NCBI RefSeq assembly: GCF_016865235.1
Contig: NZ_CP064030.1
Span: 310,001-374,000 of the forward strand
DNA: 64,000 nucleotides
Source of the DNA: Dyella caseinilytica
Lineage (GTDB): Bacteria; Pseudomonadota; Gammaproteobacteria; Xanthomonadales; Rhodanobacteraceae
Direction of reading: 5' to 3'
The notes under the pieces are model-generated. The model did no database searches, was not told the origin of the DNA, and saw nothing but the letters and a program-made list of their open reading frames with translations. Position numbers and translations under genes: made by a program. The first letter of the stretch is position 1. Every line of letters begins with the position of its first letter. Of this stretch, positions 1-8,676 are shown piece after piece.

Positions 1-759
1 ACGCGCGCCACCTTGCCACCGCTGCAAAAGCAACTTGCGCAACAGCGTGACTTGCTGGCTGTGCTGAGCGGGCGTACGCCGGATCAGGACATACAGGCGA
101 AGTTTGAGTTGGAAGGCCTGCAACTGCCCGAGGATCTGCCGATGAGCCTCCCAGCTCGCTTGGTGGAACAGCGGCCGGATGTGCGCATGGCCGAAGCAAA
201 TCTGCATGCGGCCTGCGCGCAAGTCGGCGTGGCCTTTGCGGCACGCTTGCCAAATATCAGTATCTCGGCCAACGGTGGCAGCGCGGCCGATCAGATGCAC
301 GATTTGTTCGGTCACGGCACCAGCTTCTGGAATCTTGGTGCTGCAATCACCGCGCCGATTTTCGATGGCGGCACGCTCAAGCATCGTCAGCGCGCGGCCG
401 AGGCTGCCTATCGGCAGGCGGCGGAGCAGTATCGCAGTACGGTGATGTCTGCTTTGCAGAACATGGCCGATTCGCTGCACGCGACGCAATCGGATGCGGA
501 TGCCCTGGTTGCCAGTTCGCGTGCCGAACGCGCTGCTGCCCGCAGCCTGGAGATCTCGCAGCGTCAGTACGCCGTGGGTGACATCAGTATGGTGGCCTTG
601 CTCAATGCCCAGGTTACCTACCGGCAAGCTGAGCTGACTTTGATCCAGGCACGCCAGGCTCGTTATGCCGATAGCGTTGCCTTGTTCCAGGCGGTGGGTG
701 GTGGTTGGTGGAATCGCCAGGACGTGGCGGCGTCGACCGGATTCAACGCCTCCAAATGA
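1..759 (+). CDS. Outer-membrane efflux factor, NodT/OprM type (5' end outside window)
   Basis: The frame is open from the first base, so this is the C-terminal 252 residues of a longer protein. The family (TolC-like outer-membrane factors of RND pumps, usually 450-500 aa) forms a trimeric channel joining an inner-membrane pump to the outside. Diagnostic stretches are 'LPARLVEQRPDVRMAEANLHA' near residues 50-70, 'ARLPNISISANGG', and the second coiled-coil hairpin with 'LEISQRQYAVGDISMVALLNAQ', which matches the repeated outer-membrane-efflux domain. The N-terminal lipoprotein signal and first repeat lie upstream. Membrane-fusion and pump genes would be expected just outside the left edge. The next gene is separated by about 170 bases and is probably unrelated. 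Confidence 0.9.
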   Translation, partial: TRATLPPLQKQLAQQRDLLAVLSGRTPDQDIQAKFELEGLQLPEDLPMSLPARLVEQRPDVRMAEANLHAACAQVGVAFAARLPNISISANGGSAADQMHDLFGHGTSFWNLGAAITAPIFDGGTLKHRQRAAEAAYRQAAEQYRSTVMSALQNMADSLHATQSDADALVASSRAERAAARSLEISQRQYAVGDISMVALLNAQVTYRQAELTLIQARQARYADSVALFQAVGGGWWNRQDVAASTGFNASK

Positions 760-926
760 GTGTGCTTGGCTCCCTCCCTTGCACGGCAGGGGAGGGCTTG
801 GGGCGGGGGTGCACTGCCTAGTGTTGAGGCCAGGGGACCGGTTCGTTGGGTTACGCTATACACATCCAACCCACCCCGTCGCTACGCAAGATGACGGGAG
901 CAACATGTAAGGACACTGAGGGAACG

Positions 927-1721
927 ATGATGTACTTGCTTGATCATCCGGCGGCGCTCTTTATAGCGACATGCGTTGTGTTGCTATTGATACACGAAAT
1001 CGGCTTTCGCCTACGTGCGTTGGCGAAGGATCGTGACGAGAAAGAGTGGGAGAAGCAGGTCCATGAGACGCGTAACCAGATCGCGTTGCTGCTGAGCCTG
1101 CTGCTGGGATTTGCCATGACGATGGCCGTCAGCCGCTTCGACGAGCGCAAGAAACTGGTGATCGATGAAGCCAATGCCATTGGCACGGCTTATCTGCGCG
1201 CCACCATGCAAGCCGAACCGATTCGAAGTACGACGCCAGCTTTGCTGCGCGAATACGTCGATTCGCGCATCGCCATGTTCGGCAACGATAACGACGAGCA
1301 CGCGCAGCAAGGCGCAGCCGAGCGTTCGAAGCAAATCCAGGATGAGCTGTGGAGTAGTGTTACCGCTGCTGCGCAGCAAACGCAGACACCCATCGTGGCG
1401 ATCTATGTTCAGGCCTTGAACGATGTGATCGATCTGGATAGTGAGCGGGTTGCGGCGGTGCTCAATCGCATCCCCATCGACATCTGGGTGTTGCTGGCGC
1501 TGCTGTCGAGCTTGACGTCACTGGTGGTGGGTTATGGTCAGCGGCATCGTTCGATGCTCGCTACCTTCGTACCAGTGTTGATGGTCGCCATTGCAGTGAG
1601 CCTGATTGCCGACTTGGACACGCCGGCAAGTGGATTTATCCAGGTGAGTCAGCAGAGTTTGCAGAGTCTTAGCGCGGAGCTGCATATGCAGTTGGCTGGT
1701 GTGAAAAAACCGGCGCACTAG
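927..1721 (+). CDS. Bestrophin-like (DUF4239-type) membrane protein
   Basis: A 264-residue predicted inner-membrane protein. Hydrophobic segments lie at about residues 9-27, 51-69, 183-206 and 213-230, two pairs flanking a charged loop that carries 'SRFDERKK' and 'DEANAIGTAYLRA', a pattern I associate with the DUF4239 bestrophin-like family. No enzymatic motif is visible and a channel function is only a family-level suggestion. The frame extends upstream to 846, but I start at the ATG at 927 because GAGGGAA lies just before it; a second ATG follows at 930. It appears monocistronic. Confidence 0.7.
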   Translation: MMYLLDHPAALFIATCVVLLLIHEIGFRLRALAKDRDEKEWEKQVHETRNQIALLLSLLLGFAMTMAVSRFDERKKLVIDEANAIGTAYLRATMQAEPIRSTTPALLREYVDSRIAMFGNDNDEHAQQGAAERSKQIQDELWSSVTAAAQQTQTPIVAIYVQALNDVIDLDSERVAAVLNRIPIDIWVLLALLSSLTSLVVGYGQRHRSMLATFVPVLMVAIAVSLIADLDTPASGFIQVSQQSLQSLSAELHMQLAGVKKPAH

Positions 1722-1757
1722 AGCACTCCTGGCTTGTGTATATCAGTACCGCCTCAG

Positions 1758-1785
1758 CGTCATCCCGGCCTTCGCCGGAAGGACG
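1758..1785. repeat. Short palindromic intergenic repeat, CCCGGC/GCCGG family
   Basis: An imperfect palindrome with outer CGTC/GACG and inner CCGGC/GCCGG pairs around a CTTC loop. It lies between two convergent genes and belongs to the same family as the elements at 30714-30826, 36781-36890 and 45191-45230. Confidence 0.6.
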
Positions 1786-1831
1786 CCGAGGCATGGTGCG
1801 CGTCACGAATAGAGACAGGTTCGGTACTTCG

Positions 1832-2455
1832 TCAGCGACTTTGAACCTGCAGCTTGCGCTGACGTCGCCGCCACCACCACACCAGCAACACGACAAGCCC
1901 AATGCCGCCTAGCACCCATAGGCTGCTCTGCCCACGGTGCATCCACATCAACAGCCACTCGCGCCGATTTGCGCCGAAGTAACCCAGGTATACCCAGAAC
2001 GGCACGCTGATCAGCGCCGCGAAACCATCAAGCAGCAGAAACCGCCAGAAGCTGACGCGGTGTGTCGCGCCGGCGGTGATATAGACCGCCGTGCGCATGC
2101 CAGGCAGAAAGCGTGCAAAGAACATCAGTCGATTGCCGTAGCGCTCGAATTTCTCCTGCATCTTTGCGTAGCGGCGTGGCGGCATCAGTAACGCAATCGG
2201 CTTCCATTGCAACATGTGTTCGCCGTAATGATGCCCAAGCAGGAACATGGCCGCGTCGCCGATCAGAACGCCTACCATGGTTACGGCAGCCATCGTGTGC
2301 ACATTGGCGTAGCCGAGTCCGGCGATGACGCCGCCGGCGACGAGAGTGATGTCTTCCGGTAGCGGGATGCCCGCACCGCACAGCAGCAGGGCAATAAACA
2401 CCGCTGCGTAGCCGTTCTCCGCGAACACCGTGATCAGGCGTTCAAGTAAATCCAT
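1832..2455 (-). CDS. DedA-family membrane protein
   Basis: A 207-residue polytopic protein of the DedA/VTT family, whose members act in the inner membrane and have been linked to lipid carrier recycling and envelope stress. The N-terminal 'GAGIPLPEDITLVAGGVIAG' segment carries the acidic residue expected in the first re-entrant helix. 'FFARFLPGMRTAVYITAG' near residues 115-130 is the conserved family motif containing the arginine pair. Further hydrophobic helices lie at about 140-165 and 178-197, followed by an arginine-rich cytoplasmic tail. It starts 40 bases after the stop of dnaG on the same strand, so it may be co-transcribed with the end of that operon. The specific substrate cannot be read from sequence. 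Confidence 0.9.
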   Translation of the reverse strand: MDLLERLITVFAENGYAAVFIALLLCGAGIPLPEDITLVAGGVIAGLGYANVHTMAAVTMVGVLIGDAAMFLLGHHYGEHMLQWKPIALLMPPRRYAKMQEKFERYGNRLMFFARFLPGMRTAVYITAGATHRVSFWRFLLLDGFAALISVPFWVYLGYFGANRREWLLMWMHRGQSSLWVLGGIGLVVLLVWWWRRRQRKLQVQSR

Positions 2456-2495
2456 GAGCCTTCCTTGTCATTAAACGCATTATGAGTGGCATCCT

Positions 2496-4229
2496 TTACA
2501 GATGACTCAATTGAGGGGAAATGCGGATGGCAAGCAGATCGCGCAGCTCCGCTTTTTCCTCTTCAGTCAGATGGCTTCGTTCCTTGGCCATCAATTCGGC
2601 TTTACGTTGAGTGAGCGCTTCGCGCTCCATTTTCGCCAGCGCATCGAAGAATTCCGTGCGCTGGACTTCCGGCTCGCCCACGATGGTGGCGGCCATCAGC
2701 TTTTGCAGTGAAGCGTATTCGGCGCGCTCGGCAAAGTGTTCGACCAGCATCGCCGGGTTGATGCCGGGGCGTGAGCGTGCCGTATCCAGCAACTCGGCCA
2801 GCAGTTCGACGCCCGGCTTCTGCAGGCGAAGAAAGCTGTAGGGCTTTTCGACCAGATCGGCAATGCCCGGTTGTGCCAGCAGCAGGGAAATGGCGCTGCG
2901 CACCAGCGAGCGCTGCACGGCGACCGGCCGCTGCACAGGACGCCGTGCGACGGGATCGGGTTCCAGTACGGCGCGTGCGCCGCTGCGTTTCTCCAACTCC
3001 TGCGCCATCAGATCGCGAAACGCGCCATCGGGGAGGCGGGCGATCAGCGGACGAGCGCGTTCGGCCAGGCGTGCGCGTCCGTCGATACTGCCCGTGTCGA
3101 CATCGTGTGAGAGCTCGCCGAAAAAGTATTCCGACAAGGGCGTTGCCTCGCGTAGGCGCTTTTCGAAACCTTCCTTACTTTCCTTGCGCACCAGCGTGTC
3201 CGGATCTTCGCCTTCGGGCAGGAACAGGAAATAGGCCTGGCGCCCATCGCGCAGGCGGGGCAGGGCCGATTCCAGCGCTTTCCATGCTGCAGCGCGGCCG
3301 GCGCGGTCGCCGTCGAAACAGAACACGACATCCGGTGCGGCGCGGAACAGCACTTCAGTGTGTTCGGGTGTGGTCGCCGTGCCCAGTGTGGCTACCGCAA
3401 TCGGCAGGCCGGCCTGATGCAGCGCGATCACGTCCATATAGCCTTCCACCACCACGATGCGCGCGAGGTTGCTGTTGGCTTGCTTAACCTGCCACAGCGC
3501 GAATAGTTCGCGCCCTTTGTGGAAGAGTGGCGTTTCGGGTGAGTTGAGGTATTTCGGACCTTGCTCCGATTGCAGTACACGCCCGCCGAAGGCAATGACG
3601 CGTCCGCGCCGATCGAGGATCGGAAACATCAACCGCTCACGGAAGCGATCGTATTTGTTGCCACGCTCGTTGCTGGCGACCATGCCGGCTTCGGTCAGCA
3701 ACTGCATGCGACGTTCGCTGGTGCCGAGGCTGCGGATCACGCCGTCGAAACCGGCCGGTGCCCAGCCGATGCGGAAGCGCGCGATGGTATCGGCATCCAG
3801 GCCACGCTTGAGGCAGTAGGCCTTGGCTTCCACGCTTTTGGGCAGCTCACCTTCGTACCAGTGAGTAGCTGCATCGAGCATGGCGTAGAGGTCGGTTTTG
3901 TCCTCGCGTGGCGCGTTGTCGCGTGCGCCTTCGTAAGGCACCTTCAGCCCGACCGACTGTGCCAGTTCCTCAACAGCGTCCGGAAATTCCAGCCGCTCGT
4001 AATCCATCAGGAACTTGATCGCACTGCCATGCGCGCCGCAGCCGAAGCAATGAAAGAACTGCTTGGCCGGAGTGACGTAGAACGATGGGGTGCGTTCGTT
4101 GTGGAACGGGCAGCAGGCCGTCCACTCGCGTCCGGCTTTCTTCAACGGCACGCGTCGCTCGATCACGTCGACGATGTCGACGCGAGCAAGCAGTTCATCG
4201 ATAAAGGTGTCAGGGATGCGGCCGCGCAT
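2496..4229 (-). CDS. dnaG: DNA primase DnaG
   Basis: A 577-residue primase that makes RNA primers at the replication fork. The N-terminal CHC2 zinc finger is visible at about residues 40-65 as 'CCPFHNERTPSF' followed by 'HCFGCGAHG'. The catalytic core follows, with the TOPRIM domain beginning near 'VVEGYMDVIAL' (about 260) and containing 'CFDGDRAGRAA'. The C-terminal third is the helicase-binding region, the most variable part. Length is normal for the family. The ATG at 4229 is used although no strong Shine-Dalgarno precedes it. The gene is third in an rpsU-yqeY-DUF1328-dnaG cluster; rpoD, which follows dnaG in the classical macromolecular synthesis operon, is not here, and dedA takes its place. 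Confidence 0.98.
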   Translation of the reverse strand: MRGRIPDTFIDELLARVDIVDVIERRVPLKKAGREWTACCPFHNERTPSFYVTPAKQFFHCFGCGAHGSAIKFLMDYERLEFPDAVEELAQSVGLKVPYEGARDNAPREDKTDLYAMLDAATHWYEGELPKSVEAKAYCLKRGLDADTIARFRIGWAPAGFDGVIRSLGTSERRMQLLTEAGMVASNERGNKYDRFRERLMFPILDRRGRVIAFGGRVLQSEQGPKYLNSPETPLFHKGRELFALWQVKQANSNLARIVVVEGYMDVIALHQAGLPIAVATLGTATTPEHTEVLFRAAPDVVFCFDGDRAGRAAAWKALESALPRLRDGRQAYFLFLPEGEDPDTLVRKESKEGFEKRLREATPLSEYFFGELSHDVDTGSIDGRARLAERARPLIARLPDGAFRDLMAQELEKRSGARAVLEPDPVARRPVQRPVAVQRSLVRSAISLLLAQPGIADLVEKPYSFLRLQKPGVELLAELLDTARSRPGINPAMLVEHFAERAEYASLQKLMAATIVGEPEVQRTEFFDALAKMEREALTQRKAELMAKERSHLTEEEKAELRDLLAIRISPQLSHL

Positions 4230-4294
4230 GATCCGGTTAGTCTAGCCGGACAGCGGCATGAATCGAGTTTCCTGCGGCCGATATCGGACAGGCG

Positions 4295-4471
4295 CTACAA
4301 GATATGGATCAGCCCGATAACGGCGAGGATCACCAGCAGGAAGATCACCACGAAAATGGCGAATAGCACTTTGGCGATGGTGGCGGTGACGCCGGAGAGT
4401 GTGCCGAAACCCATCCAGCCGGAGATCAGCGAGACCAGGCCGAAGATGATGGCCCATTTGATCAGGTGCAT
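4295..4471 (-). CDS. Small DUF1328 (YtjA-like) membrane protein
   Basis: A 58-residue protein starting MHLIKWAIIF and ending with a TAG at 4295-4297. It has two hydrophobic segments, about residues 5-20 and 35-57, separated by 'GWMGFGTLSGVTATIAKVLF', the recognisable DUF1328 pattern of small inner-membrane proteins. It lies between yqeY and dnaG on the same strand, 65 bases before dnaG. Its insertion into the macromolecular synthesis cluster is unusual. Function of the family is not established. Confidence 0.85.
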   Translation of the reverse strand: MHLIKWAIIFGLVSLISGWMGFGTLSGVTATIAKVLFAIFVVIFLLVILAVIGLIHIL

Positions 4472-4582
4472 GTGTTTTCCCGTTAACCACGGCGCGGATG
4501 CGTCGCGCCTAGCCTATCCAAACGGGAGGGCGGTGAACATGGCGTCCCGTTGCGGTGACGCCATGCAGGTTCCGTCGGCGGA

Positions 4583-5029
4583 TCAGCCGCCGAGCTTGAC
4601 CTTGATGAGAGCCGAGACCTGGCCCATGTCGGCGCGGCCGGCCACCTTGCCTTTCACCACGCCAACCACCTTGCCCATATCGCGCGCGCTGCTGGCGCCC
4701 GTCTCGGCGATAGCAGCCTCGATCAGGGCCTCGACTTCGGCGTCGGTGAGCTTGGCTGGCATGTAGGCTTCGATGACGACCATTTCGGCGCGTTCGACGT
4801 CCGCCAGATCCTCACGGCCGGCAGCGGCGTACTGGGTGACCGAATCCTTGCGCTGCTTGAGCATCTTTTCCAGCACGGCCAGGATCTGGGCGTCATCCAG
4901 CTGAATGCGCTCGTCCACCTCGCGCTGCTTGACGGCCGCCAGGATCAGGCGGATTACGCCCAGACGATCCTTGTCGCCGCCGCGCATGGCGGTCTTCATG
5001 TCGTCGGTGAGCTGTTGCTTGAGGCTCAT
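4583..5029 (-). CDS. yqeY: YqeY/GatB-like domain protein
   Basis: A 148-residue protein of the YqeY family, homologous to the tail domain of GatB and suspected to act on tRNA or aminoacyl-tRNA. It starts MSLKQQLTDDMKTAMRGGDK, then 'RLGVIRLILAAVKQREVDER' and the C-terminal helical domain with 'MGKVVGVVKGKVAGRADM', both typical. I place the start at 5029 because GGAGGAG lies 8 bases upstream; the frame could extend to 5062 but loses this site. It sits between rpsU and dnaG, its conserved position in many proteobacteria. A strong hairpin separates it from rpsU. Confidence 0.95.
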   Translation of the reverse strand: MSLKQQLTDDMKTAMRGGDKDRLGVIRLILAAVKQREVDERIQLDDAQILAVLEKMLKQRKDSVTQYAAAGREDLADVERAEMVVIEAYMPAKLTDAEVEALIEAAIAETGASSARDMGKVVGVVKGKVAGRADMGQVSALIKVKLGG

Positions 5030-5063
5030 GGGGAAACTCCTCCGGACCTTCGGAAAGCACAAA

Positions 5064-5088
5064 GCCGACGTTGCAGGGCAACGTCGGC
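5064..5088 (-). terminator. Attenuating hairpin between rpsU and yqeY
   Basis: A perfect 11-bp stem GCCGACGTTGC/GCAACGTCGGC with a 3-base loop lies 118 bases after the rpsU stop. On the minus-strand transcript it is followed only by a weak U tract (TTTGTG). This fits partial termination that would make rpsU mRNA more abundant than yqeY-dnaG, as is known for the corresponding E. coli operon. Confidence 0.75.
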
Positions 5089-5206
5089 CAGTGCAGGTAC
5101 CTGCTGACTGGAGCGGCTGCGGGTGAACGCGCCCGGCTGCCAGCCCTTGAGAACCGTTCGGCGCGAGGCGCGCTCGAACCTGAGATCCGCCCAGGGCGGA
5201 CCCGAC

Positions 5207-5422
5207 TCAGTACAGGCGGGTCTTGCGGGAAACGTCGCGCGACAGACGGCGCAGGTGACGCTTCACGGCAGCAGCGCGCTTGCGCTTGCGCTCCTGGGTC
5301 GGCTTCTCGTAGAACTCGCGCTTGCGGGTCTCGGCGAGCACGCCGGCCTTTTCACAGGTGCGCTTGAAGCGACGCAGGGCGAGTTCGAACGGCTCGTTCT
5401 CGCGGACTTTTACGCTGGGCAT
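5207..5422 (-). CDS. rpsU: 30S ribosomal protein S21
   Basis: A 71-residue basic protein beginning [20 protein letters not shown] and continuing with '[20 protein letters not shown]' and an arginine/lysine-rich tail. Length and sequence match bacterial S21, the small-subunit protein that helps base-pairing between mRNA and the anti-Shine-Dalgarno. CCGGAGTTTCC precedes the ATG at 5422, which fixes the start. It heads the rpsU-yqeY-dnaG cluster and is divergent from tsaD, the common arrangement in proteobacteria. A good sigma-70 promoter lies at 5471-5500. Confidence 0.98.
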   Translation of the reverse strand: MPSVKVRENEPFELALRRFKRTCEKAGVLAETRKREFYEKPTQERKRKRAAAVKRHLRRLSRDVSRKTRLY

Positions 5423-5470
5423 GGAAACTCCGGAAAGGTAAACGGACCCGTTGAACCGGGCGAGCCGCAA

Positions 5471-5500
5471 AGTATAGCCTCAGACGTGGGGAAATTTCAA
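5471..5500 (-). promoter_or_regulatory. Predicted sigma-70 promoter of rpsU
   Basis: On the minus strand, TTGAAA (5495-5500) and TATACT (5471-5476) are separated by 18 bases. It lies 49 bases upstream of the rpsU start codon and would give a leader of about 40 nt. It shares the intergenic space with the start region of tsaD. Confidence 0.7.
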
Positions 5501-5603
5501 AGACTGGGAAGCCCGAAACGGGCGCCTCGGCGCATAGGGTATCGCGCAGTGGGGCTGTATCGGCAAAAATGAGCGTCTGCTACCGAAATCGGTGCGTCTC
5601 GAT

Positions 5604-6671
5604 ATGCCCTCTGTTTCCCGTTTCCTATCCTCCGTTCCCCGCCCCATCCTGGGCATCGAAACGTCCTGCGACGAGACAGGCGTCGCCCTGCTGCGCTGGG
5701 AACCACAGGCGCCGGGGCAGGGGCTGCTGGCGCACGCGCTGTACACCCAGATCAAGCTGCATGCGGATTACGGCGGCGTGGTACCGGAGCTGGCCAGCCG
5801 CGACCACGTGCGCAAGCTGTTGCCGCTGGTGCGCGAAGCGCTGTCCCAGGCCGGGCTGACACCGGCCGACCTCGGCGGGGTGGCCTATACCGCCGGTCCC
5901 GGCTTGGTGGGTGCCTTGCTGGTCGGTGCCGCCACGGGGCGGGCGATGGCCTGGGCGCTTGGGGTGCCTGCGATCGGCGTGCACCACATGGAAGGGCACC
6001 TGCTGGCCCCGCTGCTGGAAGACGATCCGCCGGAACCGCCCTTCGTGGCGCTGCTGGTGTCGGGTGGTCATTCGATGCTGGTGCAAGTAGAGGCCGTGGG
6101 CCGCTACCGCATCCTGGGCGACACCCTGGACGATGCCGCCGGCGAAGCCTTTGACAAGACCGCCAAGTTGATGGGCCTGCCTTATCCCGGCGGTCCCGCA
6201 CTGGCTGCGCTGGCAGGGCAAGGTCGGCCGGGCGCGTTCCGTTTCTCACGGCCGATGACCGATCGCCCCGGCCTCGATTTCAGTTTTTCGGGACTGAAGA
6301 CCCAGGTGCTGCTCGCTTGGCAGCAATCCGATCAAAGCGAACAGACACGTGCTGACATTGCGCGCGCGTTCGAAGAAGCCATCGTCGACACGCTGTTGAT
6401 CAAATGCCGCCGAGCCCTGCAAGAAACGGGTGCGAAGCGACTGGTGATTGCAGGGGGCGTTGGTGCCAATCGCCGGCTGCGGGAAGAGCTGGCGGCAGCG
6501 GGCGTCAAAGATGGTTTCAAAACGTATTTCCCCCGGCTGCAGTTCTGCACTGACAACGGTGCGATGATCGCACTGGCTGGCGCCATCCGGCTTGCCCACG
6601 GTCAGCATCAGGACGAATCGGTGCAGGTGTTTCCCCGCTGGGACCTGCAAACGCTGCCGCCCGCCGCTTGA
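5604..6671 (+). CDS. tsaD: tRNA N6-threonylcarbamoyladenosine transferase TsaD
   Basis: A 355-residue TsaD (Gcp/YgjD) that transfers the threonylcarbamoyl group to A37 of ANN-decoding tRNAs together with TsaB, TsaE and TsaC. Visible are the ASKHA nucleotide-binding start '[12 protein letters not shown]' (15-26), the metal-binding HxxxH as H128 and H132 in 'HHMEGH', 'LLVSGGHS', and the late '[13 protein letters not shown]'. The GTG at 5592 is an alternative start 4 codons upstream; I prefer the ATG at 5604. The stop overlaps the region where folB begins (about 24 bases apart), so tsaD-folB-folK probably form one operon. Confidence 0.97.
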   Translation: MPSVSRFLSSVPRPILGIETSCDETGVALLRWEPQAPGQGLLAHALYTQIKLHADYGGVVPELASRDHVRKLLPLVREALSQAGLTPADLGGVAYTAGPGLVGALLVGAATGRAMAWALGVPAIGVHHMEGHLLAPLLEDDPPEPPFVALLVSGGHSMLVQVEAVGRYRILGDTLDDAAGEAFDKTAKLMGLPYPGGPALAALAGQGRPGAFRFSRPMTDRPGLDFSFSGLKTQVLLAWQQSDQSEQTRADIARAFEEAIVDTLLIKCRRALQETGAKRLVIAGGVGANRRLREELAAAGVKDGFKTYFPRLQFCTDNGAMIALAGAIRLAHGQHQDESVQVFPRWDLQTLPPAA

Positions 6672-6694
6672 TCGCATCACGGAACATTGCACGC

Positions 6695-7054
6695 ATGGAT
6701 ATTGTTTTCATCGAAGACCTGCGCATCGACGCGGTGATCGGCATCTATGACTGGGAACGGCGCGTGCGCCAGACGCTTTCGCTGGATATCGAAATGGCGT
6801 TCGACAACACCGTGCCCGCCGCAAGCGATGACATCGCGCATACGCTCAATTACAAGGATGTATCGAAGCGGCTGATTGCCTACGTCGGCGAATCGCACTT
6901 CGGTCTGGTGGAGACGCTGGCCGAAGGCTGCGCCAGGATCATCCGCGAGGAATTCGGCGTGGCGTGGGTGCGCTTGAAGCTTTCCAAGCCCGGTGCCGTT
7001 CGCGGCGCCAAGGCAGTGGGTGTTCGTATCGAACGTGGGACTCGGCCCGACTGA
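6695..7054 (+). CDS. folB: Dihydroneopterin aldolase
   Basis: A 119-residue FolB that converts 7,8-dihydroneopterin to 6-hydroxymethyl-7,8-dihydropterin in folate synthesis. It begins MDIVFIEDLRIDAVIGIYDW, the typical substrate-site strand, and has 'LNYKDVSKRLIAYV', the glutamate-containing 'LVETLAEGCARI', and 'LSKPGAVRGAKAVGV' near residue 98, which contains the conserved catalytic lysine. The ATG at 6695 is preferred over a TTG at 6668 that overlaps the tsaD stop. Its stop overlaps the folK start by one base. Confidence 0.95.
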   Translation: MDIVFIEDLRIDAVIGIYDWERRVRQTLSLDIEMAFDNTVPAASDDIAHTLNYKDVSKRLIAYVGESHFGLVETLAEGCARIIREEFGVAWVRLKLSKPGAVRGAKAVGVRIERGTRPD

Positions 7055-7536
7055 TGCCACGCGTCTATCTCAGCCTTGGCTCCAACCAGGAGTCGCACCG
7101 TTATTTGCGCGTGGCGCTGGATGAATTGCGTGCGCGCTTCGGCAAACTCGATATCTCGCCCGCGTATCGCAGCGCTGCGGTCGGTTTTGATGGCCCCGAC
7201 TTCATCAATCTTGCCGTGGGCATGGATACCGATCTTTCGCCACCTGCCCTCAACGACTGGCTGCATGCGCTGGAAGATCGCCACGGCCGCCGTCGAGACG
7301 TACCTCGTTATGCGGATCGCACACTCGATGTGGATATCGTCCTTTATGACGATCTGGTGACCCAGGGCCCCGGGCATCTGGATATCCCGCGTAAGGAATT
7401 GAAGCACGCGTTCGTGCTCAAGCCGATGGTGGATATTGCACCGGAGCTACGGCATCCCGTGAATGGCCACTCGATGGCCGAGCTGTGGGCGGCGTTCCCG
7501 GTGGAAAGCGAGCCCTTGTCCGTAGAGCCGTTATAG
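7054..7536 (+). CDS. folK: 2-amino-4-hydroxy-6-hydroxymethyldihydropteridine pyrophosphokinase
   Basis: A 160-residue HPPK that pyrophosphorylates the product of FolB, the next step to dihydropteroate. Evidence is the N-terminal 'VYLSLGSNQESHRYL' and the catalytic signature 'RYADRTLDVDIVLYDD' (about 87-102), which holds the magnesium-binding aspartates. 'LDIPRKELKHAFVLKP' further supports the family. The TGATG junction with folB (1-base overlap at 7054) implies translational coupling. Confidence 0.96.
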   Translation: MPRVYLSLGSNQESHRYLRVALDELRARFGKLDISPAYRSAAVGFDGPDFINLAVGMDTDLSPPALNDWLHALEDRHGRRRDVPRYADRTLDVDIVLYDDLVTQGPGHLDIPRKELKHAFVLKPMVDIAPELRHPVNGHSMAELWAAFPVESEPLSVEPL

Positions 7537-7618
7537 GTGTCAGGCCGGCGCAGGTGTTGCGCCGCGCCCGCCGTGTGTTCAAGCTAGGGACAGGCAGGAT
7601 CACAGGGGAGGGCTTGGA

Positions 7619-8476
7619 ATGGCCGGTAAATTTGCACGTAGTTGGGCGTTGTTGAATGCGAGCGCGGATGTCTTGCGTTCGGACAAATCACTGCTGATGT
7701 TTCCATTGTTTTCGGGTATCTGCACCTTGCTGGTTGCGGCAACGTTTCTGACGCCGGTGGCTGTGGAGATTCTCGCTGACGAGCGGATACGGTCTTACGG
7801 CGTTGCGCATCACGTTTCGCCGCTGCATTACGTCTTTCTGTTCCTGTTTTATCTGGCGCAGTACACCGTCATCATCTTTTTCAACACAGCGTTGGCAGCG
7901 GTCGCGACGGCGCGGCTGCGTGGCGATGAGGCCACGGTGAAGGATGGTCTGGCGGTGGCGAGATCGCGCTTCGGCGCCATTCTTGGTTATGCGGTGATTG
8001 CCGCTACGGTAGGTATGCTGTTGCGTGCTTTGCAGGAGCGGTTGGGTTTTATCGGCCGTATCGTGGTCGGCATGATCGGCCTGGCCTGGACCGTGGCGAC
8101 TTTTCTGGTCGTGCCAGTGCTGGCGAATGAAGAAGTAGGGCCGCTGGATGCGGTTCAACGCAGCGTGGATATGCTCAAGCGCACCTGGGGTGAAAACCTG
8201 ATCGGCAATGCGGGCATTGGTCTGGCCTTCGGCGTGATTACGTTCGTTGCGATACTGGTGTCGGTGGTGCTGGTCGTCCTCGCCGTCGCCTCGCAGTCAC
8301 TGCCGTTGATCGTGGCGATGGTGGCCATCGTGCTGATCGGTTTGGCGTTGCTCGGCATGATCCAGTCTTCGCTGCAAGGCGTGTACGCGGTGGCCCTTTA
8401 TCGTTATGTGGATGAGGGCGAAGCGGGTGCCGGTTTCGATCAGGCAGCGTTGGAGCAAGCCTTTCGCAGCAAGTGA
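7619..8476 (+). CDS. Polytopic membrane protein, DUF6159-like
   Basis: A 285-residue integral membrane protein. I count about six hydrophobic segments: around residues 25-48, 65-90, 118-137, 145-165, 195-225 and 228-250. 'SWALLNASADVLRSDKSLLMFPLFSG' at the N-terminus and 'RTWGENLIGNAGIGLAFG' in the middle resemble a family of uncharacterised bacterial membrane proteins (DUF6159); that assignment is from memory and moderate. GGGGAGGG lies 6-8 bases before the ATG at 7619, so the start is secure. It is followed by a strong hairpin and is probably a single-gene unit. Confidence 0.65.
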   Translation: MAGKFARSWALLNASADVLRSDKSLLMFPLFSGICTLLVAATFLTPVAVEILADERIRSYGVAHHVSPLHYVFLFLFYLAQYTVIIFFNTALAAVATARLRGDEATVKDGLAVARSRFGAILGYAVIAATVGMLLRALQERLGFIGRIVVGMIGLAWTVATFLVVPVLANEEVGPLDAVQRSVDMLKRTWGENLIGNAGIGLAFGVITFVAILVSVVLVVLAVASQSLPLIVAMVAIVLIGLALLGMIQSSLQGVYAVALYRYVDEGEAGAGFDQAALEQAFRSK

Positions 8477-8520
8477 TGAGTTCTTGCCGGCGCGCAGCGT
8501 CGGCGACTCAGTGAAAGTCA

Positions 8521-8548
8521 CTCGGCCCCGGCGAAAGTCGGGGCCGAG
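8521..8548 (+). terminator. Terminator-like hairpin after the 7619-8476 gene
   Basis: CTCGGCCCCG at 8521-8530 pairs perfectly with CGGGGCCGAG at 8539-8548 (10 bp, 8-base loop). It is followed at a short distance by AGATTTTTCG, so a weak intrinsic terminator is possible. It lies between convergent genes. Confidence 0.55.
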
Positions 8549-8574
8549 TCTCAAGTTTCTCCAGATTTTTCGCT

Positions 8575-8652
8575 CGTCATCCCAGTGAAAGCCGGGATCT
8601 AGCGTCTTTGTTACATCGAAGTCACTGGATCCCAGCTTTCGCTGAGATGACG
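8575..8652. repeat. Paired intergenic inverted repeat (CGTCATCCCAG type)
   Basis: Arms of 25 bases at 8575-8599 and 8628-8652 are inverted copies of each other with a few mismatches, and each arm is itself weakly palindromic. It sits between two convergent genes and resembles REP-like pairs found elsewhere in this window. Confidence 0.7.
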
Positions 8653-8676
8653 GTAAGGCGACATACGCATGCCCGG

